Shown: positions 10,475-17,217 of the stretch, in pieces
Layout of the letters: each line of letters starts with the position of its first letter
Position numbering within the stretch: the stretch's first letter is position 1
Assembly: GCA_004151065.3 (NCBI GenBank)
Contig: NWUY0300002510.1
Location: 33,687-50,903 of the forward strand
From: Larix sibirica
Lineage: Eukaryota; Streptophyta; Pinopsida; Pinales; Pinaceae
DNA length: 17,217 nucleotides
Direction of reading: 5' to 3'
Notes under the pieces: generated by a model
Told to the model about the DNA's origin: nothing
Database searches by the model: none
What the model saw: the letters and a program-made list of their open reading frames with translations, nothing else
Made by a program: the position numbers and the translations under genes

Positions 10475-11634
10475 GATTTGTTGAACCATTGTAGGCTAGG
10501 TAGGTGTAGTATATCTTTTGTTTTTATTTTTGCTTTTAGAGTACAAGTTTGGCTAATTTAATTTACCTTTGAATAAAGTCGCTAGATAGTCATTTAAGTT
10601 TTATTATGATATCTTATCTCCCCTCCATACTGTCTTTCTGTTCCTTTTGAGATTTGACAATTTGAGATGATATCTCTCTTTCATTCATTTTAAACTTGGG
10701 TTTGGATTGAGCTAGGTATTTTGCGAATAAGGAATGTGCGGGAACTTGTTGAATTGACTTTAAATGTATTAACATTCATGAAGAATCATAATATACCTTG
10801 TATCATTGGCAATTCATTCCCAGATATCAGTCAAAGAATTAGGGGATGCATGGAAAACCTAACTACTCCTTAGAAATGATTTGGGCCTTAGGGGATTTAA
10901 GAAACTTACTTCAACTCTATCTAAGTATTTTGATAGATTGGATTGAAAAAGGTTTCAGTTTTGATCTTGCATGAAGGAAGATTGACCCTCATAAAGAAAA
11001 ACATTGTTATGATGAATTTTAAAGGGTGGATGGCTCATTGCATGGTTCACATTGAATTTTATGACTATCACAACATGAAGGGGGTAAATTCATCAATATA
11101 CATGGGTGAATATTGGTCATAAGATTCGACATCCCATGGATCATCAGTTGGAAATTTTGATCGTGCTAGTCCCCACGCCAAGATCATTAGATGTCTTGAA
11201 AGAGAATTAAGATGCCATCAAAGAAGGAAGCTTCATCAATAGATGAAATGATCAATACAAATGAAGAAAATTAAAATAAGTTCAATATTTTTCTGTTGGA
11301 GCTTTGAATTCACGGAATTGGTAAGATGCATGATTAGAGTTGAGGCATCCATGCAAGTATAACTGCCCTGTCAACTCATGCAGTAAGTTATATCTAGTGC
11401 TATATCTCGAATGGTACAGATAAAGATGACAAATTTTTCCATTATTTTGGAGGGAACTTAGGTAGTAAGGATACATCTTTGTGTGAAGAATAACTTACCT
11501 TGATTCTATTTCATAAATTCATCCCTTTGTCTTAGAGAGAATGATGAATTATATATCCTAGACCTAGATTTTATAAATTAAATTGCATCTCTTGAGGATG
11601 AAATGAATAATTGGGTTTTCTTGCATCTGCAACT
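10475..11634. other. Unassigned internal stretch of gag-bearing element
   Basis: No gene is recognised on either strand. The only open frame of note (11282-11476, minus, 64 codons) has no domain. By position it is the 3' internal part of the gag-bearing element, just before its presumed polypurine tract. The absence of pol motifs over more than 1 kb where pol would be expected supports a pol-less element or a large internal deletion. Confidence 0.35.
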
Positions 11635-11675
11635 ACCTTCCCCATTATCTCTTAGGGGATGATGGGGTCCCATCC
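11635..11675 (+). other. Polypurine-tract / 3' LTR junction, copy B
   Basis: This 41-bp segment is related to 4030-4070 (34 of 41 identical). It holds the purine run 'AGGGGATGATGGGG' (11654-11667), a plausible polypurine tract, with an LTR start perhaps at TGATGGGG (11660). It lies downstream of the gag relic on the same strand, as expected for the 3' end of that element. The exact LTR border is not proven. Confidence 0.5.
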
Positions 11676-12600
11676 CTTAATTTTCTTTATTTTGCCTCAA
11701 ACCAATTTTGGGTTTCCCCTTTCAAGTTCAAATATTATTGGTATGAATGATTTTTCCATGTACTAATAGCGAGAAGTAAGTGTTCCAGCTTGTTAAGGTA
11801 TGCTTGGACATCATAAGCATAAGAAATTTTCTAAAAAATGGCTAAGTGTTCACGTTTCAGCGAAAAGCACAAGTTCTCACCGATCACATTGTAGCGAGAT
11901 TTGAAGTTTCTCACTAACTACATTACTGTGAGATCTTGAGGTTCCCACTAAGTACATTGTGACAATATTTCTAGATTCTCCTTTCATCCAAGAATTATGA
12001 TTTTCTCCTACCACAACCTCCTCCAAAGGAATGGTAAGGAAATAAAAAACCCGCTGACTGTTTTGGTGAAGACTCCGAAATTTGGTTAACAATTTGCAGC
12101 GAGAAAATGAGATGTTCACCGACCGACCCCATCCAAAAGTGCGGTGAAATAATGAGAAAATTATCGATTATCTTGTCGAAGGCTATGGCAATGAGAACAT
12201 GAGTTCTACATTGACTATTGTGGAGAGAACATGAGAACTACGCCAAGTGGGTTCGCCTAAGATTTTGTGACAAAAGGTTAATTTCCTCCAGTAGTTATGG
12301 AAGGAAAAATAAATTCCGACAAAATGTTCATGGTGGAAAAATAAAGTGGCTGCAGATGCAGTGCACAACGGATGAAAATAAGTCCCTGCCCTATTTTCCA
12401 TAAAAGGCCCTAGCCTCACCTTTGTGTCATTTTCTACTTGCTCAATAAGAGGGATACAATCAAGTGAAGAACAAGAGAACCTTCCAAAGGACCATGAAGC
12501 CATAAAAAAACATCAACACGCTACTTCCAACCAACCCATTTGAGGTGAGTCCTCTCTCACCAAGTCTCAAGTTGTGTTCATTATATGAATTAGATAGGTT
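11660..12600 (+). repeat. Probable 3' LTR (left end) of Ty3/gypsy-like element
   Basis: The segment begins at the presumed polypurine junction. It then holds a decayed array at 11866-12180 with units such as 'TTCTCACCGATCACATTG' (11874), 'TTTCTCACTAACTACATT' and 'TTCACCGACCGACC' (12115). A TATA-like 'CATAAAAGG' at 12399-12407 is followed by pyrimidine-rich and CT/AAG-rich sequence typical of the R region of plant LTRs. The same array theme follows the other junction copy at 4260-4780. The right border was not found; 12600 is a conservative end. Overlapping open frames at 11877-12119 and 12183-12503 (minus) look like chance. Confidence 0.45.
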
Positions 12601-13065
12601 TTGTTTGTTGTGGAAATATTAAACATAAGTTAATGGTAGGAGGTTTTCAAGGTCATTCCAGTCTAAGTTTTGAGGTCATATAAATGTTAAGACCCTCCTA
12701 GAATAATCCCTCACTTGTATCCATGGGGATTCAATGAACATAAGTTGTTTGGGAAAGTCCTAGGGCCCCAGTTCTGTTTTAACAGAGCTAAGAAGCATTT
12801 TGTTTCTTATTTTAGAAATGAGTTTTTAGAACTTGTAAGTATTACCTCACCTTCCTTTGAATCCAAGGCCCCTCCAGCTCGAGGTGATTCGTATTTTCCC
12901 AAACGAAGTGTGAACCTCCTCATGGATCGCACTACATGAGAACGACTGGTTAACATTTGAAATCATGGGATAAATCATGAGACCAATTTTAGAATAAATA
13001 ACCCTCCTAGCCTCTGACCTGTTGATTCTAGTGGGATTAACCACACCAAAATTTACCTCCCGCAT
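12601..13065. other. Unassigned, possibly remaining LTR sequence
   Basis: No gene, RNA or clear repeat border is seen. Open frames at 12715-12939 (plus) and 12847-13125 (minus) overlap on opposite strands, lack domain signatures, and the latter runs into the (CA)n and 20-bp repeats, so neither is called. Confidence 0.3.
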
Positions 13066-13080
13066 CACACACACACACAC
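13066..13080. repeat. (CA)n microsatellite
   Basis: There are 15 bases of uninterrupted alternating CA just left of a 20-bp minisatellite. Confidence 0.9.
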
Positions 13081-13089
13081 CAAAACCCT

Positions 13090-13189
13090 AGATTTTGGTG
13101 TGCCCTCCTTAATTTGGGGGTGCATTCCCTAATTTGGGGGTGCATTCCCTAATTTGGGGACACATCCTCTAATTTAGGGAGGCAGTTAA
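13090..13189 (+). repeat. 20-bp minisatellite, about five units
   Basis: The core unit is 'TAATTTGGGGGTGCATTCCC'. Units at 13110-13129 and 13130-13149 are identical; 13150-13169 and 13170-13189 are diverged, and 13090-13109 is a weaker fifth copy. The G-run and C-run within a unit partly complement each other. It lies in a block of unassigned, probably LTR-derived sequence. Confidence 0.85.
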
Positions 13190-13275
13190 GTGAATTCTAG
13201 GTGCGCCCCAATGATTGAGGTCCTAACTAACCCTAACTATTCCTAATTGGTCCCCTAGTGACATTATCACCCCAG

Positions 13276-13390
13276 TTCAGTTCAATGCATGTCGGTTCAG
13301 TTCATTTCAGTGCATATTAATTTAGTTCAGTTCAGTTCAATTTAGTGCATGTTAGTTTAGTTCAATTTAGTTCAGTTCAGTTTAATTCAA
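13276..13390 (+). repeat. TTCAG pentanucleotide array, 23 units in perfect register
   Basis: Splitting the sequence into fives from 13276 gives 23 successive pentamers that are TTCAG or variants (TTCAA, TTTAG, TGCAT, GTTAG and similar). No insertion or deletion breaks the register. Divergence is by substitution only. 'TGCAT' recurs three times, hinting at a secondary periodicity. The array sits about 130 bp upstream of a TATA-like box, possibly in the U3 of the Copia-type LTR that follows. Confidence 0.85.
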
Positions 13391-13399
13391 GATAGGTTC

Positions 13400-13706
13400 A
13401 ACTCCATTTAAGAGCTTGCATGACTAACTAATATTATTTGATCTAAGTTAAGACTGACTAGTCCTTTTATCATGGCATGTGAAATTCGAATTTCCTTCTA
13501 ACCTAACTTGAATTGCCTCTCTATATATTGTAAGTTTCTCCATTCAATTATTAATGAACTTGATCATTCTTTTCTCTTCCATTGTGAGTTTCTTATGTAG
13601 CAATCTATGTTGAAGCATTTGTTACATGATTTTGATCGTTGATTTGATTCACATTGCACACCTATTTAGTTTATGTAACTAGATCTATACATGTTCAAAT
13701 ACTATA
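13400..13706 (+). repeat. Probable 3' part of a Copia-type 5' LTR
   Basis: A TATA-like box 'CTATATATTG' lies at 13521-13530. It is followed about 180 bp later by a tRNA-iMet type primer site at 13707. TATA box, AT-rich R-like sequence and primer site in this order fit the right half of a plus-strand 5' LTR. The 3' border is unclear: the nearest CA is at 13695-13696, giving an unusually long spacer before the primer site, or the border has mutated. The left border was not found and may lie within or before the tandem repeats. Confidence 0.45.
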
Positions 13707-13718
13707 TGGTATAAGAGC
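13707..13718 (+). promoter_or_regulatory. tRNA-iMet type primer binding site, one mismatch
   Basis: The sequence is TGGTATAAGAGC and matches the standard TGGTATCAGAGC at 11 of 12 positions. It is followed by 'ATAGGGGGTACTAAAC', like the start of a plant Copia leader. It marks a plus-strand element whose internal region would run rightwards, but only a tandem repeat and AT-rich DNA follow, with no gag or pol seen. Confidence 0.6.
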
Positions 13719-13780
13719 ATAGGGGGTACTAAACTAGTTAGTGTTCAATGATTACTTGTCAGTTATCTAGCTTGCAGGTT

Positions 13781-14008
13781 GAGAAGGGATTTCATAGCCA
13801 TGCTTTTGCATCCATTAAGAAGGATTTTGCAGTCATCCAAGAAGAATTTTGCAGCCACCCAAGAAGGATTTCACAGCCACCAATAAAGGATTTTGTAGCC
13901 ACCAAAGAAGGATTTTGTAGCCACTACTCTTACAGATTGAAGAAGGCTTTGTGAAAGCCACCAAAGAAGGCTTTTTGCAGCCACCAAAAAATGATTTTAA
14001 AGCCACCA
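13781..14008 (+). repeat. 22-bp minisatellite, nine units
   Basis: The unit reads roughly AAGAAGGATTTTGCAG plus CCACCA (22 bp). Exact 22-bp units lie at 13817, 13839, 13861, 13883 and 13905. An outlying unit is at 13781-13802, then 24-, 23- and 22-bp units at 13940, 13964 and 13987, with a 14-bp and a 13-bp interruption. Because 22 is not a multiple of three, the 68-codon frame here (13748-13954) is a by-product of the repeat, not a gene. The array begins about 60 bp after the primer site, so it occupies the leader of that element. Confidence 0.88.
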
Positions 14009-14744
14009 AAGAGCCCTAAATTTCCGACAAAACTACTATTTGTCACCGATAGATTTGGTCATGATTTTGGCCTAAATTATAGTTTGATCATTAAAATTTC
14101 ATTCTCACCATTCACCATTTTACCATTCTTAAAATAAACCCTAAAAAAATCTAAAATCCACAAAATCAATCAAATATTATTTAAAAAATATTAAATTAAC
14201 AATTTCCATTCCTATTTTGGTGGGGTGGAATTTTTTTACATCAAATATCATTTGATGTTTAGAATTTTAAATTAAGAACATTTTATTTTATCAAAAGGGT
14301 GTAACTATTTTGATATCCTCGATTTTGTTAAAATGCTCAAGTATAACTTTCTTTCGTATATATATATAATATTTGATTTTGATTTTTGGATTATATTACA
14401 ATAAAATTCAAATTATCTATAAATTGTAAATGTTAGTTTATAATGATGGAAGTGCGTCATGTAAATTTAAATAAATAACCCAATATTAATATTAAATTGA
14501 TAAATAATTATACATATATGATGTAAATTTATATTTTTATATAACTATAAATATTAAAATATAATATATAATGATATAATATGGCTATAAAAATAACTTT
14601 AAAAACTATTTTTTAAACTATGTATTTTAAATAATATTATTCATTTCTTTTAAAACTTATCAAACCCATATCTTGAATATATGTAAAAGGTGTGTGGGAT
14701 GTATTATGATATATTTATAAAAACATATAGTGAGTACAATCATT
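14009..14744. other. AT-rich non-coding stretch
   Basis: This is very AT-rich sequence with '(TA)n'-like runs near 14360 and 14520-14600. No open frame of note, RNA gene or element border is seen. Confidence 0.4.
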
Positions 14745-15306
14745 AAAATAATTATAAGAATTCTATGTTCATTTAGGTAAAAGTGTTCATAACTTCATGT
14801 CACCTTTTTAAAATGCTAACTACGGTAGATTGGGCTTTTGGAAGAGTTGAGCTAAGATCTGTCTCTCTTAAACATTGGGTATCACATACTCAATGTTGGA
14901 TTGACTTTTTTGATTCGATCTCTTTTCAATATATTTATAGGTCTTTCAATTCTGTGGCGGACGATTTTTCTAAGCAAGCTCTGGAAGGGTTGGATGGCGA
15001 TCTGCAGGTTGAGGAGTTCTTTGGAAATTTTTCGCTTGGATGCAAGAATTTTCATATGTTTGTTTGTTTTATTTATTTATTTATTTATTTATGGTCAAAT
15101 GACACTTACGTTGTTTATGACTATGTTTAAACTTGTTAGTAGTTGTAGTTAGAACTGCGTCAGTTTTTGTAAGACTCTAACTTGGATTATTGCTAAGATA
15201 ACATCTTACTATTGTTTAGCTCTTTTGATGTATTGGTTGACACAACTTTGTGGTTAATATAAAATTGGTTTTTTCGTTATAAAAAAAAAATCCTCAAAAT
15301 AATTAT
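14745..15306 (+). mobile_element. 5'-truncated LINE insertion with poly-A and candidate target-site duplication
   Basis: A LINE 3' end lies between two copies of AAAATAATTAT (14745-14755 and 15296-15306). Inside are an RNase H-like coding remnant to 15130, an (ATTT)n stretch at about 15070-15091, a 3' UTR, and a 10-A tract at 15281-15290. The order of truncated coding end, UTR, poly-A and direct repeat is what target-primed reverse transcription leaves. Five bases (TCCTC) separate the poly-A from the right repeat, which is slightly unusual. The 11-bp match is in AT-rich DNA, so chance cannot be excluded, but its placement is as expected. Confidence 0.7.
14783..15130 (+). pseudogene. LINE ORF2 C-terminal RNase H remnant
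   Basis: A 115-codon open frame carries the tail of the RNase H domain found at the end of plant LINE ORF2: 'HWVSHTQCWIDFFDSISF' then 'YIYRSFNSVADDFSKQAL' (residues about 50-67), matching the family pattern of hydrophobic-x-R-x-x-N-x-x-A-D-x-x-(S/A)-x-x-A. The conserved Asp of the last RNase H motif (A-D) is present. The rest of ORF2 is absent through 5' truncation, so it is a fragment; the ATG is incidental. The end is followed by a LINE-like 3' UTR and poly-A. Confidence 0.75.
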
Positions 15307-15546
15307 GAATAATAAATTAGTTATGTGAGGAATTCAATGTTAAAAAAGAGTAACTTATACCTATCCAATAACTTGATTTTAATTTTGATATGGAAAATGG
15401 AAATAATGGTTATTGCTTGATTAAACAAAATAAGTATGAATAATAAATGTGAGGAATTCAATGTTAAAGAAGAGTAGCTTATACCTATCCAATAACTTGA
15501 TTTTAATTTTGATATGGCAAATGGAAATAATGGTTATTGCTTGATT
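15296..15546 (+). repeat. 131-bp tandem duplication
   Basis: Copy 1 spans 15296-15426 and copy 2 spans 15427-15546. Copies share 'TATGAATAATAAA' at the start, and 95 of 98 bases match between 15325-15422 and 15449-15546. A 7-base stretch present after 15316 in copy 1 is missing in copy 2. High identity suggests a recent duplication relative to the surrounding decay. Copy 1 begins at the right edge of the LINE insertion. Confidence 0.9.
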
Positions 15547-15756
15547 TAAATTTTGATATGTTGAAGGAAAAGAAAAGAATGTTTGTTGGTTCTTAAATTT
15601 TGATTAAAGTTCACATAAAAATATGTTCATTAAACAATTATAATTTTGTAAAAATAAGTCATATATTATTATTATCAAAATTTTATAATAGTATTGCAAT
15701 TCATACATGAATATATATATTTTTAAAGTGATTTATTAATTGTATCTTTAAGATAA

Positions 15757-15842
15757 ATTTTAACTACTTAGAAAACATTGGCAAAAAGGACGAAGATCAA
15801 TTTTAACAACTTGGAAAAAGTTGACAAAAAGGCCAAATTATT
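15757..15842 (+). repeat. 43-bp tandem duplication
   Basis: Two adjacent units (15757-15799 and 15800-15842) share 'ATTTTAAC', 'ACTT', and 'CAAAAAGG' with several substitutions. It lies just left of the presumed LTR start at 15858. No function is evident. Confidence 0.75.
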
Positions 15843-15857
15843 AATGAAAACATCCTC

Positions 15858-16220
15858 TGTAGGACACAAAAGTCTTACAAAACCCCACACTTAGGAATGA
15901 GAGTGTAGTACCATTGCTTTTTTTGAATGGAAAGTCCCACCTCACGTAAGCATTCATCAAATTTTCTGTGGGCGTAGTGGGTTCTCAATACATTCCACTA
16001 AAATCATTGTAGTTTTGCAATCGTCCTCATCCAAATTTTGTTGTATTTCGTCAGTCCCACGACTTCAATATTGTGGAGTTTATTAGTAATACTCCATATC
16101 ATGTGCACTGCAATATGTAGGAATGTCACTCCGTACTGTCTTTATCATGTATTATCGTATTCAAATAATCTGCTCTTTACCTTGGACTCATCTCTATCAG
16201 TGGTGAGTTCCTNAGCTACA
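15858..16220 (+). repeat. Probable 5' LTR of a Tat/Ogre-like Ty3/gypsy element
   Basis: The segment starts TGTAGG and ends GCTACA, giving a 5-bp inverted terminal repeat (TGTAG/CTACA). It is followed four bases later by a tRNA-Arg type primer site. The 363-bp length is plausible for an LTR. An alternative left border is TGTAGT at 15904 (317 bp). The one ambiguous base in the window (N, 16213) lies seven bases inside the right end. A 72-codon frame across the right end (16038-16256) is not considered coding. The partner 3' LTR is outside the window. Confidence 0.55.
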
Positions 16221-16224
16221 GTTT

Positions 16225-16240
16225 TGGCAACTCCACTAGG
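16225..16240 (+). promoter_or_regulatory. tRNA-Arg type primer binding site
   Basis: The sequence TGGCAACTCCACTAGG resembles TGGCGACTCCACTGGG, the tRNA-Arg complementary primer site I recall for Tat/Ogre-like Ty3/gypsy elements. It differs at two positions, both G-to-A transitions. The four-base spacer after the LTR end is normal. Identity of the primer tRNA rests on memory of the family, not a search. Confidence 0.55.
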
Positions 16241-16430
16241 TTTGAATATTTGGTAATTTTTTAGTTTTTAGTTGTCATTTTGTTTGTTTTTTATAGATCA
16301 GGTTCACCCTTGAGCCCCATTACTCGCAGACCCTGGCCCCTGTTGTTTCTGTGAGCCCCTAAAACTTTGTTTTCTGTTTCGACCGACGTTTTTCGCTCCA
16401 CGAAGCACAGGTTTCAGACACCCAGCCGCG
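16241..16430 (+). other. Start of untranslated leader
   Basis: This is the T-rich, then C-rich sequence between the primer site and the 33-bp array. It contains no recognisable frame and probably belongs to the leader of the Ty3/gypsy-like element. Confidence 0.4.
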
Positions 16431-16898
16431 GCCTGGAGCTCGGCTTCCTAGCCCACAGTCGCGGCCTTCCGTGCGGATTTACAGCCCTACAGTCGTGGCC
16501 TGCAACATGTTTTCCCATCCCACAGCCACAGCCTGCAATGCAGGCTCCTCGCGCATCCCCACGGCCTGCAGCGCCGGATCCCCGCCATCCCCCGCGGCCT
16601 ACAGCGCTCGGCTCTCCACCCATCCCCCACGGCCTGTAGTACAGGCTCCTCACCCAACCCCACAGCCCACAGTGCAGGCTCCCCTCCCATCCCATGCGGC
16701 CCGCAACACTCGGATCCCCTCCCATCCCCCACGGCCTGCAGTGTAGGCTCCTCGCCCAACCCCACGGCCTGCAACGCGGGCCTCTGCCCATTCACCATGG
16801 CCTACAGCACTGGATCCCATTCCGGGCCCACAGCCTGTAGCTCCGGATCCCCTCCCGGACTCGTGGCCTACAGTGCCAGTTTTCGGCCCACAAGTGCG
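16431..16898 (+). repeat. GC-rich 33-bp minisatellite, 14 units, trimeric higher-order pattern
   Basis: Each unit begins GCCTGCAG or a variant (GCCTACAG, GCCCACAG) and ends in CCCCACG or a variant. Unit starts are 16431, 16464, 16498, 16531, 16564, 16597, 16632, 16665, 16699, 16734, 16767, 16800, 16833 and 16866. Most are 33 bp, but units 2 and 8 are 34 bp and units 6 and 9 are 35 bp. Units 4, 7 and 10 resemble each other most ('GGCTCCTC' core), as do 6 and 9, giving a 101-102 bp trimer. Long open frames exist on both strands because stops are rare in the GC-rich repeat. The 1-2 bp unit-length changes are not frame-preserving, so coding is unlikely. It sits about 190 bp downstream of the primer site, in the leader. 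Confidence 0.9.
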
Positions 16899-17217
16899 GC
16901 TCGCAGCGTAGAAAGAAACCCCATAGTCATGCACTGAAGCGCACTATTCATCCCAGAAAGTGCACCATGTTCCCTGTTTTTGGCAGCCCCTTTTTGACCA
17001 GTTTTTGTTGTAGTTTCCTATATCCTACAGCCAGCTAGTTTTTCGTATGTTTTCTTCCCTAGTAGCCACCTGTTTTGTTTGCATCCCCTTTTGCTAGCTG
17101 CATTTTTCTGCTATGTGCTTGTTGTACCATTTTACAAATTTTCAACATTTTCAACATTTACATTTCAGCAAGTTCAACAAAGTTTTACATAGCAGTTAAT
17201 ATTTGCATTTACATTTC
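16899..17217 (+). other. Leader sequence after the minisatellite, no gene seen
   Basis: The GC-rich array fades by about 16910 into T-rich sequence. Short repeats occur at the right end ('TTTTCAACA' twice; 'CATTTACATTTC' twice, about 17157 and 17206). No open frame or gag start is present, so gag would lie beyond the window if the element is intact. Confidence 0.4.

Noticed and set aside
12183-12503. 106-codon minus-strand frame
   Set aside because: It lies across the TATA-like and R region of a presumed LTR, overlaps a plus-strand frame, and has no recognisable domain.
12847-13125. 92-codon minus-strand frame
   Set aside because: It runs through the (CA)n and 20-bp repeats and overlaps an opposite-strand frame; no domain.
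13748-13954. 68-codon open frame with repeated 'KDF/EEF' pattern
   Set aside because: It is a translation of the 22-bp array, whose period is not a multiple of three; no start context or domain.
13781-14008. CRISPR-like array
   Set aside because: Units are directly adjacent with no unique spacers, and the context is a plant genome; it is a minisatellite.
16367-16934. Several overlapping open frames on both strands, up to 125 codons, with Gly/Trp/Arg- or Pro-rich repeats
   Set aside because: They come from a GC-rich 33-bp repeat lacking stops in most frames; unit lengths of 34 and 35 bp shift the frame between units, which argues against coding.

Overview
This window looks like intergenic DNA from a large, repeat-rich plant nuclear genome. 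The best guess is a conifer or other gymnosperm, at modest confidence. The guess rests on plant-type LINE reverse transcriptase and RNase H relics, Ty3/gypsy-like gag, tRNA-iMet and tRNA-Arg type primer binding sites, long AT-rich stretches, and heavy decay of every coding frame. I see no intact host gene, tRNA or rRNA, and no feature of a bacterial or organellar genome. One ambiguous base (N) lies at 16213.

Layout from left to right. 1-2268 is the 5' part of an LTR retrotransposon on the minus strand: a 248-bp LTR (2021-2268), a near-adjacent tRNA-iMet type primer site (2009-2019), and about 2 kb of internal sequence with no recognisable protein. It sits directly against a minus-strand LINE relic (2269 to about 3640), and the LINE homology stops exactly at the LTR edge, so this is a nested insertion. 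4030-4070 and 11635-11675 are two diverged copies of one polypurine-tract/LTR junction. Each is followed by a decayed tandem array with the theme 'TTCTCACCGACATTG', so two related LTRs are likely. Between them lie AT-rich unassigned DNA (4861-7490), a TATA-containing LTR or leader-like stretch (7500-8608), and a gag relic (8609-9367). The gag reading frame is preserved but interrupted by stop codons. Further coding remnants run to about 10474, with no recognisable pol.

12601-14008 is rich in short tandem repeats: (CA)n, a 20-bp array, a 23-unit TTCAG pentamer array, and a 22-bp array. They surround a probable plus-strand Copia-type LTR end and primer site (13707-13718). 14756-15295 is a 5'-truncated LINE tail with RNase H, a poly-A tract and a candidate 11-bp target-site duplication. 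It is followed immediately by a 131-bp tandem duplication. 15858-16240 is a plus-strand LTR with a tRNA-Arg type primer site, of the kind reported for Tat/Ogre-like Ty3/gypsy elements. Its leader carries a GC-rich 33-bp minisatellite (16431-16898) with a trimeric higher-order pattern.

Nothing here forms a working pathway. The unifying story is layered retrotransposon insertion, point-mutation decay that looks dominated by C-to-T changes, and repeated growth of tandem arrays inside LTRs and untranslated leaders. I found no convincing new functional system.
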